Shown here piece by piece: positions 26,490-34,672 of a stretch of 64,000 nt of DNA. Position 1 is the stretch's first letter; every line of letters begins with the position of its first letter. This stretch comes from Eubacterium sp. (lineage in GTDB: Bacteria; Bacillota; Clostridia; Oscillospirales; Acutalibacteraceae). The stretch is from assembly GCA_015655975.1 (NCBI GenBank), contig DVEP01000038.1, positions 50,667 through 114,666 on the forward strand, written 5' to 3'. The translations under genes were made by a program, and so were the position numbers. The notes below the pieces were generated by a model, which had not been told where the DNA came from, did no database searches, and was given only the letters and a program-made list of their open reading frames with translations.

Positions 26490-27824
26490 ATGGGAATATT
26501 TAATAAAAATAAAAGAAATGGTGGCTTCATGGATGAAATTCGTTGTGATGAACCTTCGTATTTGATTTGGAAATGGCATCCGAAGGGTTCGCAGGCAGGA
26601 AATAATAACAGGGAAAATGCTGTTCGTTGGGGCTCGTCTTTACGAGTGAAAGACGGAGAGGTTGCTGTTTTTGTATATAAACAAAAAGACGGTACTATGC
26701 AAGATTTTATACTCGGACCTTTTGATGAAACAATAAAGACAAAAAACTTCCCTGTACTGGCAAGTATTATAGGTCTTGAGTATGATGGAGGGACCCCGTT
26801 TCAAGCAGAAATCTATTTCATAAATCTTGCTCAAATCATTCAAGTTAAGTTTGGTGTTCCGTTTTTTGATGTGTTCGACCCGAGATTTAATGATTTTGGA
26901 GTGCCGATTGCAGTAAGAGGTACAATAAGTTTTAAAATAAGTGATTATCGTAATTTTATAAAACTACATAGACTTAATAACTTTGACCTTGAAGATTTTC
27001 AAAGACAAATACGAGATACTGTTACAAGGTATGTTAAAGATACAGTTGCAAATGCTCCTACCGCTAACAACATTCCGCTAATTCAAATTGAAACAAAAAC
27101 AGCGCAAATAAATGATGTTGTCGAACTTGATATATCTGAAAGATTGAAAGAAGATTTTGGAGTAGATGTTTCAGGAGTTGATATCGGAGCAATTGAAATT
27201 GATAAATCAAGTGATGGTTATAGGCAACTTATGGCTGTTACTAAAGATGTTACAACGGTAAAAATAAAGGCAGAAACCACAGATTATGTAGAAAAAATGC
27301 GTATTCAGCGTGAAGAAGGTCAATACGCAATGCATAAGCAGACGCAGTCTGCAAATATCGGTGCTTTTCAAGTTGAAAAGCAGGCAGAGGTTGGTGTTGC
27401 AGGCGCAGAGGCACTTGGTCATATGAGTGATAACGGCGCAGGCAATATAGATTTCGGCGGAAACGGTGACGGTAGTGGTTTCAATATGGCTGCTATGATG
27501 GCAAGTATGGCAGTTGGTGGCGCAGTCGGTCAAAATATCGCAGGTTCTATGAACAGTATGATGTCAGGTATGAATCGACCGACACAGACAAATGTTACAC
27601 CTCCACCAATACCTGTTGCTGAATATCACATTGCTGTAAACGGACAAGCAAACGGACCTTTCGATATAAACACTTTGAAACAAATGATTAGTTCGGGACG
27701 GTTTTCAAAAAGCAGTTTAGTATGGAAGGCTGGAATGACGGAATGGGTCAGAGCAGATGCGGTTAGCGAACTAAAAGAATTGTTTGAAAATTCGATACCG
27801 CCAATTCCAACTTCTGAAAAATAA
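26490..27824 (+). CDS. SPFH-domain protein with C-terminal GYF_2-like domain
   Basis: 444 aa. The first two-thirds match the YdjI-type SPFH (stomatin/prohibitin/flotillin) proteins, long annotated as virion-core-like, with WKWHPKGSQ and FFDVFDPRFNDFGVPIAVRG as recognisable parts. A Gly/Met-rich linker follows at about 325-370. The last 60 residues (YHIAVNGQANGPFDINTLKQ, then WVRADAV) fit a GYF_2 peptide-binding domain. No N-terminal membrane helix is seen, so it likely forms a cytoplasmic, membrane-associated oligomer. In Bacillus subtilis, the pspA-ydjGHI operon pairs a YdjI SPFH protein with a zinc-ribbon protein, and this cluster looks analogous without PspA. Confidence 0.83.
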   Translation: MGIFNKNKRNGGFMDEIRCDEPSYLIWKWHPKGSQAGNNNRENAVRWGSSLRVKDGEVAVFVYKQKDGTMQDFILGPFDETIKTKNFPVLASIIGLEYDGGTPFQAEIYFINLAQIIQVKFGVPFFDVFDPRFNDFGVPIAVRGTISFKISDYRNFIKLHRLNNFDLEDFQRQIRDTVTRYVKDTVANAPTANNIPLIQIETKTAQINDVVELDISERLKEDFGVDVSGVDIGAIEIDKSSDGYRQLMAVTKDVTTVKIKAETTDYVEKMRIQREEGQYAMHKQTQSANIGAFQVEKQAEVGVAGAEALGHMSDNGAGNIDFGGNGDGSGFNMAAMMASMAVGGAVGQNIAGSMNSMMSGMNRPTQTNVTPPPIPVAEYHIAVNGQANGPFDINTLKQMISSGRFSKSSLVWKAGMTEWVRADAVSELKELFENSIPPIPTSEK

Positions 27825-27860
27825 TTTTTTGGAAATTCTATATTTAAATATTTAGATTAA

Positions 27861-27897
27861 AAAACAACAGACATTTGAAAATGTCTGTTGTTTTTTG
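27861..27897 (+). terminator. Terminator of the zinc-ribbon/SPFH cluster
   Basis: Near-perfect stem AACAACAGACAT / ATGTCTGTTGTT with a T run; it can also serve the convergent SCP2 gene. Confidence 0.92.
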
Positions 27898-27900
27898 TTC

Positions 27901-28230
27901 TTATTTAAGAAATTTTATAATTTCAAGGGCTTTGTCCATATCGCCTTCAACTTGAATTTTACCGTTTGTGAAAGCGTCAACAGGGTTGAGTTTGCCGTTT
28001 AAAAGTTTCATAAGATTTGTTCCGTTCAGTGTGAATTCTGCATTTCTGTCATAGTAGTTGTACGGCTCAATGTGAAGTTGCTTGTCCTTAACTTCAACAT
28101 AGAAAATACCCTCTGCTTTACCTGTGATATTGAATTGATATGCAAGCACGCCGTCAACCCAGCTGACATCGGTGTCTTTGAATTTTTTTCTTACCGCTTC
28201 AACAAGCGATTCGTAAGTCATTGCCGCCAT
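27901..28230 (-). CDS. SCP2 sterol-binding domain protein
   Basis: 109 aa with the SCP2 lipid-binding fold: an N-terminal helix, a five-stranded sheet, and the typical segment NLMKLLNGKLNPVDAFTNGK near 73-92, then IQVEGDMDKAL. These stand-alone SCP2 proteins probably bind fatty acyl or other hydrophobic ligands; no enzyme activity is expected. The ATG is preceded by AGGAGG. It is transcribed with no close partner; spoVAE lies further upstream on the same strand. Confidence 0.83.
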   Translation of the reverse strand: MAAMTYESLVEAVRKKFKDTDVSWVDGVLAYQFNITGKAEGIFYVEVKDKQLHIEPYNYYDRNAEFTLNGTNLMKLLNGKLNPVDAFTNGKIQVEGDMDKALEIIKFLK

Positions 28231-28314
28231 CTTATTCCTCCTAAATATTAAGATAAATATATTTTATCACAAACAAAATTCATCTTCAAGGAGAATGGTG
28301 ACGAAAAAAAGCGC

Positions 28315-28668
28315 CTATTTGTCTTTGGATTTGCTTAGCAATGCTACAACAAGTCCGGAAATGATTGCTACGGTTACACCTGCGGCGCAAGCGCTCATAC
28401 CGCCTGTTATGATACCTACAATTCCGTCTTTTTGTATGGCCTCTTTAACTCCTTTTGCAAGTGCGTTACCGAAACCTGTGAGCGGAATAGTTGCCCCTGC
28501 GCCCGCAAAATCTACAAGTGGCTCATACAGACCGAGTCCTCCGAGTATTACGCCTAAAACTACAAAAGAAACAAGAATTTTTGCAGGAGTCAATTTTGTG
28601 TAGTCGATTAATAATTGTCCTACAACGCATATAAGACCGCCTATTATAAAGGCTTTTAAAAACATCAT
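28315..28668 (-). CDS. spoVAE: Stage V sporulation protein AE
   Basis: 117 aa inner spore membrane protein needed for dipicolinic acid uptake and release. It has several membrane helices and the conserved FAGAGATIPLTGFGNALAKG near 70-89, the mark of SpoVAE(b). Normally spoVAC, spoVAD and spoVAE are adjacent. Here no spoVAD is present and spoVAC lies about 1 kb away on the opposite strand. An AGGTGA RBS precedes the start. Expression would be expected in the forespore, but no confident sigma-G promoter was identified by eye. Confidence 0.93.
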   Translation of the reverse strand: MMFLKAFIIGGLICVVGQLLIDYTKLTPAKILVSFVVLGVILGGLGLYEPLVDFAGAGATIPLTGFGNALAKGVKEAIQKDGIVGIITGGMSACAAGVTVAIISGLVVALLSKSKDK

Positions 28669-28774
28669 AAAAAATCACCTGTAATATTTTTTACAACTAC
28701 AGATGATTTATTCTTAAAACTATTAAACTTATGCAAGAAAAGTTGAATACAGTATGTTTGAATTTTTCTTTGCC

Positions 28775-29521
28775 TTAACCTAAATCAATAGGATTTTTGT
28801 TGTCTTTTTTAGACTCTCTGCCGTATTTTTCTTCAAAACCGGGATTAATGTAGTCTTCAATGATTTTTCCGTCTCGTATTCTTATTACACGCTCGCTTTG
28901 TTCTGCAATTTCATTGTCATGAGTAATTACAATTACGGTTTTGCCCTCGTTTTTAAGTGCGTGAAGCATTTTCATAACTTCTTTTGTTGAACGGGTGTCA
29001 AGGTTACCTGTCGGTTCATCTGCTAAAATTACAGGCGGTTTTGCGGCTATTGCTCTTGCAACTGCAACCCTTTGTTGCTGACCGCCGCTCATTTGAGACG
29101 GCAAGTGGTTGACTCTCTGTCCTAAACCGACTTTTTCCAAAGCGTCAACAGATATTCTTCTGCGTTCTTCTTTTTTCATTCCTCTGTACACAAGAGGAAG
29201 TTCAACATTCTCAACAGCTGACAAAGATGAGATGAGGTTGAAACCCTGAAAGATGAAACCGATTTGTTCATTTCTAATTGCGCTCATTTCGTCATCTGTT
29301 AGATTGTCAACAAGTTTGCCGTTAATGTAGTATTCGCCTTCGGTCGGAGTGTCAAGTAAACCGAGCATATTCATAAGTGTTGATTTACCCGAGCCTGACT
29401 GACCGATAATGGCAACAAATTCGCCTTCATCAATAGTCAGTGAAACGCCGTCAAGCGCATTTACCTGATTTTCTCCCGGATTGTAAATTTTATAAACATT
29501 TCTGACATCTATTAAGTGCAT
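28775..29521 (-). CDS. ABC transporter ATP-binding protein (MacB/LolD type), orphan
   Basis: 248 aa ATPase. Walker A is GQSGSGKSTLMN, the signature is SQMSGGQQQRVAVARA, Walker B is PPVILADEPTGNLD, and the switch His follows in VITHD. The order and the GNLD motif place it in the MacB/LolD/BceA-type subfamily that usually works with an FtsX-like permease. No permease or membrane fusion gene adjoins it. It sits between spoVAE and spoVAC. The transported substrate is unknown. Confidence 0.92.
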   Translation of the reverse strand: MHLIDVRNVYKIYNPGENQVNALDGVSLTIDEGEFVAIIGQSGSGKSTLMNMLGLLDTPTEGEYYINGKLVDNLTDDEMSAIRNEQIGFIFQGFNLISSLSAVENVELPLVYRGMKKEERRRISVDALEKVGLGQRVNHLPSQMSGGQQQRVAVARAIAAKPPVILADEPTGNLDTRSTKEVMKMLHALKNEGKTVIVITHDNEIAEQSERVIRIRDGKIIEDYINPGFEEKYGRESKKDNKNPIDLG

Positions 29522-29637
29522 AATATAACCACCTATTACAAATTGTATATATTAATGTTACACATAGATTAAAAAAAGTCAAGTCTTTTTGAATATATAT
29601 AACAATTTGTTAAAAAATACAGTTGGAGGTGTTTGAT

Positions 29638-30081
29638 TTGGGAATATCAAAAGAACAGTACAAACAGATGGCTGATGATGCGGGAACAAAAAGTCCTGTT
29701 TTAATGAATTGCGTAAAAGCATTTTTAATAGGAGGAGCGATTTGTCTTTTCGGTCAGTGTTTAAACGAGTTGTTTAAAATGTTTGAAATGACCGAGAAAG
29801 AGATAACAGCCGCAACACCGTGTATAATCATCATCATAACTGCCGTATTGACAGGTTTAGGAGTTTTCGATAATATTGCAAGACATGCAGGCGCGGGCAC
29901 AATAGTTCCCATTACGGGTTTTGCAAACAGCGTAGTTTCTCCTGCACTTGAGTTCAATCACGAGGGTCTTGTTTTAGGTACTGCCGCTCAAATGTTTTCC
30001 ATAGCGGGACCTGTTCTTGTTTACGGAATAAGCGCGTCGGTAATATACGGAATTATAATTTATATACTTCAACTGTATTAA
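29638..30081 (+). CDS. spoVAC: Stage V sporulation protein AC
   Basis: 147 aa membrane protein of the SpoVA channel, which in Bacillus acts as a mechanosensitive dipicolinate channel. The N-terminal soluble part leads into helices beginning at LMNCVKAFLIGGAICLFGQC, and the conserved HAGAGTIVPITGFANSVVSP lies near 83-102. The TTG at 29638 is chosen over the upstream TTG at 29623 because a perfect GGAGGTG lies 6 nt before it. It reads away from the ABC ATPase and ends at a strong terminator, so it is monocistronic. Confidence 0.93.
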   Translation: MGISKEQYKQMADDAGTKSPVLMNCVKAFLIGGAICLFGQCLNELFKMFEMTEKEITAATPCIIIIITAVLTGLGVFDNIARHAGAGTIVPITGFANSVVSPALEFNHEGLVLGTAAQMFSIAGPVLVYGISASVIYGIIIYILQLY

Positions 30082-30092
30082 AGTAATTTATC

Positions 30093-30122
30093 AAAAAAGC
30101 CACTTAAACAAGTGGCTTTTTT
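30093..30122. terminator. Bidirectional terminator between spoVAC and the GtrA-like gene
   Basis: Stem AAAAAAGCCACTT / AAGTGGCTTTTTT with loop AAAC; T runs exist on both strands. Confidence 0.9.
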
Positions 30123-30152
30123 GTATGTTTATTGTATGTATTTAAATTTGTA

Positions 30153-30710
30153 TCATTCTTCTGTTTTTGGCTTTTTGAAAAGAATTTTGTCAACAGGGAA
30201 GTAGAGAATGAATTGTATAAACGAGCATACTGCTGTTGCTATGTTTATTGATACTGTATCATTCCAGTGCCATTTTGTTGTGAAAAGAGTGTTCAAAGTA
30301 GGAGAAAGCCATGCTGAAAAGCAGATGAGCGCCAGTGTGAAAACTATATATATCGGCAAAGTTACAGCTGTACTTGCACCGGAGTTGAATGTCTTTTCTT
30401 TGTTTACAAAAAAAGCAACGATTTGCGCCGCAATATTTGCAACATTGAATGCAATGAAATATCCGAGTCCGCCCGAAATTACTTCTCCGAGTTCATTTGT
30501 TACAACAGGGTAGTCGAAAACAAACCAATTAAGCGGAGTTGCATACAGTTCTTTGACTTGCGGAATGAGCGGAATTACATTTACAAGTGTAAACTGAACA
30601 ATACAGGCAAGTAAACTCACAACTATAAATTTTACAAACTGCCACAATGTTTTCATATCCGAACCTTTTTGTTCGGCAATATTATCAATGTCTTTTAAAT
30701 TTTTAGCCAT
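30153..30710 (-). CDS. GtrA-like membrane protein
   Basis: 185 aa with four predicted membrane segments and a polar N-terminus, matching the GtrA-like family. The motif AQIVAFFVNKEKTFNSG near 105-121 fits the family's conserved N(K/R)xxTF segment. GtrA proteins are thought to flip or help flip undecaprenyl-linked sugars; no glycosyltransferase partner is adjacent. A promoter with TTGACA and TATAAT lies upstream, back-to-back with the promoter of the next gene on the plus strand. Confidence 0.78.
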   Translation of the reverse strand: MAKNLKDIDNIAEQKGSDMKTLWQFVKFIVVSLLACIVQFTLVNVIPLIPQVKELYATPLNWFVFDYPVVTNELGEVISGGLGYFIAFNVANIAAQIVAFFVNKEKTFNSGASTAVTLPIYIVFTLALICFSAWLSPTLNTLFTTKWHWNDTVSINIATAVCSFIQFILYFPVDKILFKKPKTEE

Positions 30711-30764
30711 ATTAAAATCCTCACATTTGTAATCAAATTTATAAATAGTTTATAAATTGATTAT

Positions 30765-30794
30765 ATTATAAATTAAACATTCAACGCTTGTCAA
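30765..30794 (-). promoter_or_regulatory. Promoter of the GtrA-like gene
   Basis: On the minus strand, -35 TTGACA (30794-30789) and -10 TATAAT (30770-30765) with an 18 bp spacer. Confidence 0.7.
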
Positions 30795-30800
30795 TGCATA

Positions 30801-30829
30801 TTGACAAAAAAAATATATTAAAGTATTAT
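30801..30829 (+). promoter_or_regulatory. Promoter of the CpsB-like gene
   Basis: -35 TTGACA at 30801-30806 and -10 TATTAT at 30824-30829 with a 17 bp spacer. Its -35 is only 6 nt from the -35 of the opposite promoter, giving an inverted repeat TTGTCAA-N6-TTGACAA. Confidence 0.7.
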
Positions 30830-30940
30830 ATAAAATAAGTTTATAGTGAATAATTTGGGATAGAATCAGTGGATGAAAATATAAGAAAAGTATTGCACTT
30901 TTTCGGAGGGAAAATTCAAAAGTGATTAGAGGCGATAATT

Positions 30941-31654
30941 TTGAAAATTGACAATTTAACAGAAACTCATTGTCATATCATTCCGAATATCGACGACGGT
31001 TCAAACTCTGTTGAAATGAGTTTGAAAATGATAGAGCAACTTGAAAACTACGGTGCAAAGGCGATTGTTTTAACTCCGCACTACTATTCCGACGCCATTT
31101 CGTACTCAGATTTTGTAAAAAAACGCGATGACGCTTTTGAAATGTTAAAAGAAAATTATAACGGCAATGTGAAGTTGGTACCCGCTGCGGAAGTATATGT
31201 TTCAGACTATCTTCTTCACAATGAAAATTTGGACGGGATAAAAATTGCAAAAAGCAATTATGCACTGCTCGAACACTCTTTTTCCGACCCTTTTTCATCT
31301 AAAACTTTTGAACGGCTGGAAAACCTGTACTACGACTTTTCGATAGTGCCTGTTTTAGCGCATATTGAGAGGTACAACAGTCTGATGAGCGATTTTTCAA
31401 AAATTGAAGAACTTGTTGATATGGGTTGTCTGACTCAGGTAAACATTTCGTCTTTTGCTGACTATCCGAGACATTTAAGAAAAAAATTGTTTAAACTTGT
31501 TGACAGAGGTCTTGTTCATTTAATCGGCAGTGATTGTCATAATTTGTCAGTCAGACCTCCTTTTTATGATGACGGAATTAAAGTTATATTAAAGCATTTC
31601 GGTCAGTCTGCTGTCGATGAATTTATGAAAAATGCAGAAAAAATAGTTTTTTAG
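30941..31654 (+). CDS. CpsB/YwqE-type PHP phosphoesterase (tyrosine phosphatase-like)
   Basis: 237 aa PHP-fold metalloenzyme. The N-terminal ETHCHIIPNIDDGSNSVEMS is the classical CpsB opening with two metal-binding His. Further ligands are in LTPHYY, AAEVYVSD, LAHIERYN and GSDCHN. In capsule loci these are Mn-dependent phosphotyrosine phosphatases, but no tyrosine kinase or capsule cluster is here. The start is TTG, with GAGGCG about 9 nt upstream. It is followed by a weak hairpin terminator and then a CapA-type gene with its own promoter. Confidence 0.85.
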   Translation: MKIDNLTETHCHIIPNIDDGSNSVEMSLKMIEQLENYGAKAIVLTPHYYSDAISYSDFVKKRDDAFEMLKENYNGNVKLVPAAEVYVSDYLLHNENLDGIKIAKSNYALLEHSFSDPFSSKTFERLENLYYDFSIVPVLAHIERYNSLMSDFSKIEELVDMGCLTQVNISSFADYPRHLRKKLFKLVDRGLVHLIGSDCHNLSVRPPFYDDGIKVILKHFGQSAVDEFMKNAEKIVF

Positions 31655-31657
31655 AAA

Positions 31658-31695
31658 ATAAGCCCCGATTAAATCTTGGTTTTTTCGGGGTTTAT
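31658..31695 (+). terminator. Probable terminator after CpsB-like gene
   Basis: Stem AAGCCCCGA / TCGGGGTTT with a T-containing loop; the T run after the stem is short. Confidence 0.6.
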
Positions 31696-31709
31696 TAATT
31701 TATAGTTTA

Positions 31710-31738
31710 TTGAATATGTTTATAAGTTATGTTAGAAT
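31710..31738 (+). promoter_or_regulatory. Promoter of the CapA-like gene
   Basis: -35 TTGAAT at 31710-31715 and -10 TAGAAT at 31733-31738, spacer 17 bp, 27 nt before the ATG. Confidence 0.6.
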
Positions 31739-31764
31739 AAAAATAATTTGGAGTGATTAAATAT

Positions 31765-32955
31765 ATGGCTAACAAAAAGAAAATTCTATCTGCGGTTATT
31801 CCTGTCTTGCTTGCAGTCTGTACAGTTATAGGCTTGGCTGTTGCGGGTCATTTTACGAACGAAGAAACCATTACTCAGGCAGAAAGTACATCTGGCAACA
31901 GCGATTTGCAGGAAACCCAAAATGCTCAGCAAGACGCAAAAGTGAGTTTGATTGCTGTCGGAGATAATTTGATTCATAACACGCTGATTGATTCGGGTAA
32001 AAAAGAAGACGGCACTTACAATTATGAGTCTTTGTACAAAAATTTTGAAAAATATATATCAACTCCCGATATTGCGATAATAAATCAGGAAACAATGCTC
32101 GGCGGTTCTGATTTCGACTATTCGGGCTACCCGTTGTTCAACTCTCCGTGGGAAGTCGGGGAAGCGGCGATAAACGCAGGCTTTGATATTTTTACTTGCG
32201 CAACAAATCATTCAATGGATATCGGCTCAAAGGGTATTGAACAAGAATTGAAGTTTTTTGAGAAACACCCCGAGGTTGTTCATGTCGGTACAAATGCAAG
32301 TGAAGAAGACTACAACAAAGTAGTTTACTATGAAAAAAATTCAATCAAGTTCGCTATACTTAACTATACTTACGGCACAAACGGAATTTCTTTGCCCGAC
32401 GACAAGCAATGGATAGTAAATATGATGGACAAAGAAAAGATTAAGAAAGATGTTGAAGAGGCAAAGCAAAATGCCGATGTAATTATTGCACTGCCTCACT
32501 GGGGTACGGAAAACTCAATGACTGTTTCCGACTATCAAAAGGAATATGCGCAATATTTTTGTTCTTTGGGTGTAGATATAATAATCGGCACGCATCCTCA
32601 TGTTTTGGAGCCTGTTGAGTGGATAACAGATGAAAAAAGCGGAAATAAAACCCTTGTTTATTATTCGATAGGAAATTTCATATCGCATCAAACAAATCCG
32701 AATCAACTTTTGGGCGGAATGGCAGAAATTACCGTTGAAAGAAAAGACGGCAACATTCAAATCACGACTGCAAAACTTTGTCCCATAGTTTGCCACTATT
32801 ATAAAGAGGGTAAAAAGTTCAACTTTTCGGTATATAAACTCTCCGAGTACAGTTCCGACCTTGCGTCAGAACACAGTATAAAAGGTGTGTCTGTTGACTA
32901 TTTCACAAAACTCGCTCAAAAAACAATAAGCAGTGAGTTTTTAGATTTGAAGTGA
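31765..32955 (+). CDS. CapA-family (PGA_cap) metallophosphatase-like surface protein
   Basis: 396 aa. A basic N-terminus and a hydrophobic helix (about 7-28) act as signal anchor, followed by a Ser/Glu/Gln-rich linker. The catalytic-like domain starts at SLIAVGDNLIHNTLI, with INQETMLGG, CATNHSMD, LPHWGTE, GTHPHVLEPVE and YSIGNFISHQ, all typical of CapA proteins. The family shares a calcineurin-like fold; Bacillus CapA works in poly-gamma-glutamate export. No capBC genes are present, so a general envelope role is more likely. The ATG at 31765 is preferred over GTG 31753, which overlaps the GGAG. Confidence 0.87.
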   Translation: MANKKKILSAVIPVLLAVCTVIGLAVAGHFTNEETITQAESTSGNSDLQETQNAQQDAKVSLIAVGDNLIHNTLIDSGKKEDGTYNYESLYKNFEKYISTPDIAIINQETMLGGSDFDYSGYPLFNSPWEVGEAAINAGFDIFTCATNHSMDIGSKGIEQELKFFEKHPEVVHVGTNASEEDYNKVVYYEKNSIKFAILNYTYGTNGISLPDDKQWIVNMMDKEKIKKDVEEAKQNADVIIALPHWGTENSMTVSDYQKEYAQYFCSLGVDIIIGTHPHVLEPVEWITDEKSGNKTLVYYSIGNFISHQTNPNQLLGGMAEITVERKDGNIQITTAKLCPIVCHYYKEGKKFNFSVYKLSEYSSDLASEHSIKGVSVDYFTKLAQKTISSEFLDLK

Positions 32956-33088
32956 GCAGCATAAGTGCAATATTCTTAAACACTTTTGTTGCAGCATAGC
33001 AGGTTAAAATAAATTGTATAAAATTAACAAAAATACATCTGCATTATTTTATGTACTTTCTTTGTTTTACAAAAATTTTGTTTTGCGG

Positions 33089-33116
33089 TTGACAATGTTT
33101 TTATTTTGAATATAAT
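33089..33116 (+). promoter_or_regulatory. glnA promoter
   Basis: -35 TTGACA at 33089-33094 and -10 TATAAT at 33111-33116 with a 16 bp spacer. It lies upstream of the leader hairpins at 33131-33172. Confidence 0.82.
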
Positions 33117-33130
33117 GTAATTACAGGCAA

Positions 33131-33172
33131 GAACAAAGGCGTTCCCGTTTTTTGGGGACGCTTTTTATTTTT
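33131..33172 (+). promoter_or_regulatory. glnA leader: candidate ANTAR antiterminator overlapping an intrinsic terminator
   Basis: A small hairpin GAAC-AAAGGC-GTTC (33131-33144) has a hexaloop with A at position 1 and G at position 4, the pattern bound by ANTAR-domain antiterminators. Its 3' arm overlaps the 5' arm of a terminator, GCGTTCCC / GGGGACGC (33139-33146 and 33154-33161), followed by a T-rich run to 33172. The two structures exclude each other. A weaker upstream ACAGGC loop at 33123-33128 could be the first ANTAR hairpin. glnA starts 33 nt downstream. Confidence 0.65.
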
Positions 33173-33204
33173 TGCACAATTCAAATTGAAAAGGAGTATT
33201 TGCA

Positions 33205-34548
33205 ATGAGTAAGTACACTAAAGAAGAAATACTTAAAGATGCAGAAGAAAGAAATGTTGAGTTTGTAAGACTTCAATTTACTGATGTTTTCGGTATAATG
33301 AAAAATGTCGCTATTACAATGAATCAGTTAAAAAAAGCGCTTGACAACGAATGTATGTTTGACGGTTCTTCTATTGACGGCTTCGTAAGAATTGACGAGT
33401 CGGATATGTATCTTCACCCTGACTATGACACTTGGAACATTTTCCCTTGGAGAAAGCACCAAAACGCTCAAACTGCTCGCTTGATTTGTGATGTTTATCT
33501 TGTTGACAATAAAACTCCGTTTCTCGGCGACCCGAGAAATGTTCTTAAAAAAGTTGTAAAAGAAGCAGAAGATATGGGCTTTTCATTCAATGTAGGCCCT
33601 GAATGTGAGTTTTTCCTTTTCAAACTTGACGAGGACGGCAAACCAACCATTGAAATGAGTGACGAAGGCGGATATTTTGAACTCAACCCGATTGACAGGG
33701 GAGAAAACTGCCGTCGTGATATTTGCCTTGCTCTTGAAGATATGGATTTCACAATTGAAGCTTCACACCACGAAGTTGCTTCAAGCCAGCACGAAATAGA
33801 TTTTAAATTCGACGAAGTAATAACTGCTGCCGATGATGTAATGACATTTAAACATGTTGTTAAAACATACGCTCAAAAGCACGGTCTTCACGCTACATTT
33901 ATGCCGAAACCGATTGCAGGTATCGACGGCTCCGGTATGCATACCAATATGAGTCTTTCAAGCATTAAAGACGGTTCAAATGTTTTTGACGACCCGTCAG
34001 ACGAACTCGGTCTGAGCAAACTTGCGTACAACTTTATTGCAGGTATCATGGCTCATGTTAAAGGAATTGCCGTTTTCTCAAATCCGACGGTAAACTCGTA
34101 CAAAAGACTTGTTCCCGGCTACGAAGCACCTACCTACATCACTTGGTCTGCGTCAAACCGTTCAAGTTTGGTTCGTATTCCTGCTTCAAGAGGCAAGGGT
34201 ACCCGTATAGAACTTCGTTCTCCCGACCCGACTTGCAATCCGTATCTTGAAATGGCTCTTTGTCTTGCAGCAGGTCTTGACGGTATTAAGAGAAATCTTA
34301 AGCCTGTTGCTCCTATTGACTTCAATGTATTTAACCTTTCTAAAAAAGAATTGAATGAAAAAGGTATAGAGTGTTTACCCGGAAGTCTTGAAGAGGCAAT
34401 AAAAGCTGCAGAAGAAGACGAATTTATCAGAGAAACTTTGGGCGACCACTTGTTCACTAACTATATTGTGGGTAAAAAAGCAGAGTGGGAAGAGTACAGA
34501 ACAAGCGTTTCTCAGTGGGAAATCAATAAATATTTGGTACAATATTAA
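33205..34548 (+). CDS. glnA: Glutamine synthetase type I (GSI-alpha)
   Basis: 447 aa enzyme that makes glutamine from glutamate, ammonia and ATP. Signatures visible are FDGSSIDGFVRIDESDMYL, PECEFFLF, the ATP-binding loop PKPIAGIDGSGMH and the C-terminal RIPASRGKGTRIELRSPDP. The length and the lack of the 25-residue insertion indicate the GSI-alpha type of Firmicutes. The adenylylated Tyr region of GSI-beta is replaced (NVFNLSKKEL), so control by adenylylation is not expected. Its leader carries an attenuator of likely nitrogen control. An AAGGAG RBS precedes the ATG. Confidence 0.97.
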   Translation: MSKYTKEEILKDAEERNVEFVRLQFTDVFGIMKNVAITMNQLKKALDNECMFDGSSIDGFVRIDESDMYLHPDYDTWNIFPWRKHQNAQTARLICDVYLVDNKTPFLGDPRNVLKKVVKEAEDMGFSFNVGPECEFFLFKLDEDGKPTIEMSDEGGYFELNPIDRGENCRRDICLALEDMDFTIEASHHEVASSQHEIDFKFDEVITAADDVMTFKHVVKTYAQKHGLHATFMPKPIAGIDGSGMHTNMSLSSIKDGSNVFDDPSDELGLSKLAYNFIAGIMAHVKGIAVFSNPTVNSYKRLVPGYEAPTYITWSASNRSSLVRIPASRGKGTRIELRSPDPTCNPYLEMALCLAAGLDGIKRNLKPVAPIDFNVFNLSKKELNEKGIECLPGSLEEAIKAAEEDEFIRETLGDHLFTNYIVGKKAEWEEYRTSVSQWEINKYLVQY

Positions 34549-34578
34549 TTTTGAAGTTTTAAATTTGATAATTAAAAT

Positions 34579-34616
34579 AAAAAGCGAAGTACATTTTTGT
34601 ACTTCGCTTTTTTTGC
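34579..34616. terminator. Terminator after glnA
   Basis: Perfect stem AAAAGCGAAGTACA / TGTACTTCGCTTTT with a TTTT loop and T run; A/T-rich flanks on both sides allow use by the convergent dut gene. Confidence 0.93.
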
Positions 34617-34672
34617 GCATATTTAAAACAACAAATTATTTTGCGGTCTTTATTTTTGTTTTTTTAACATTT

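Noticed and set aside
29591..29630. Sigma-G promoter before spoVAC
   Set aside because: A GAATA-like -35 can be seen, but no -10 at the proper distance matches the forespore consensus.
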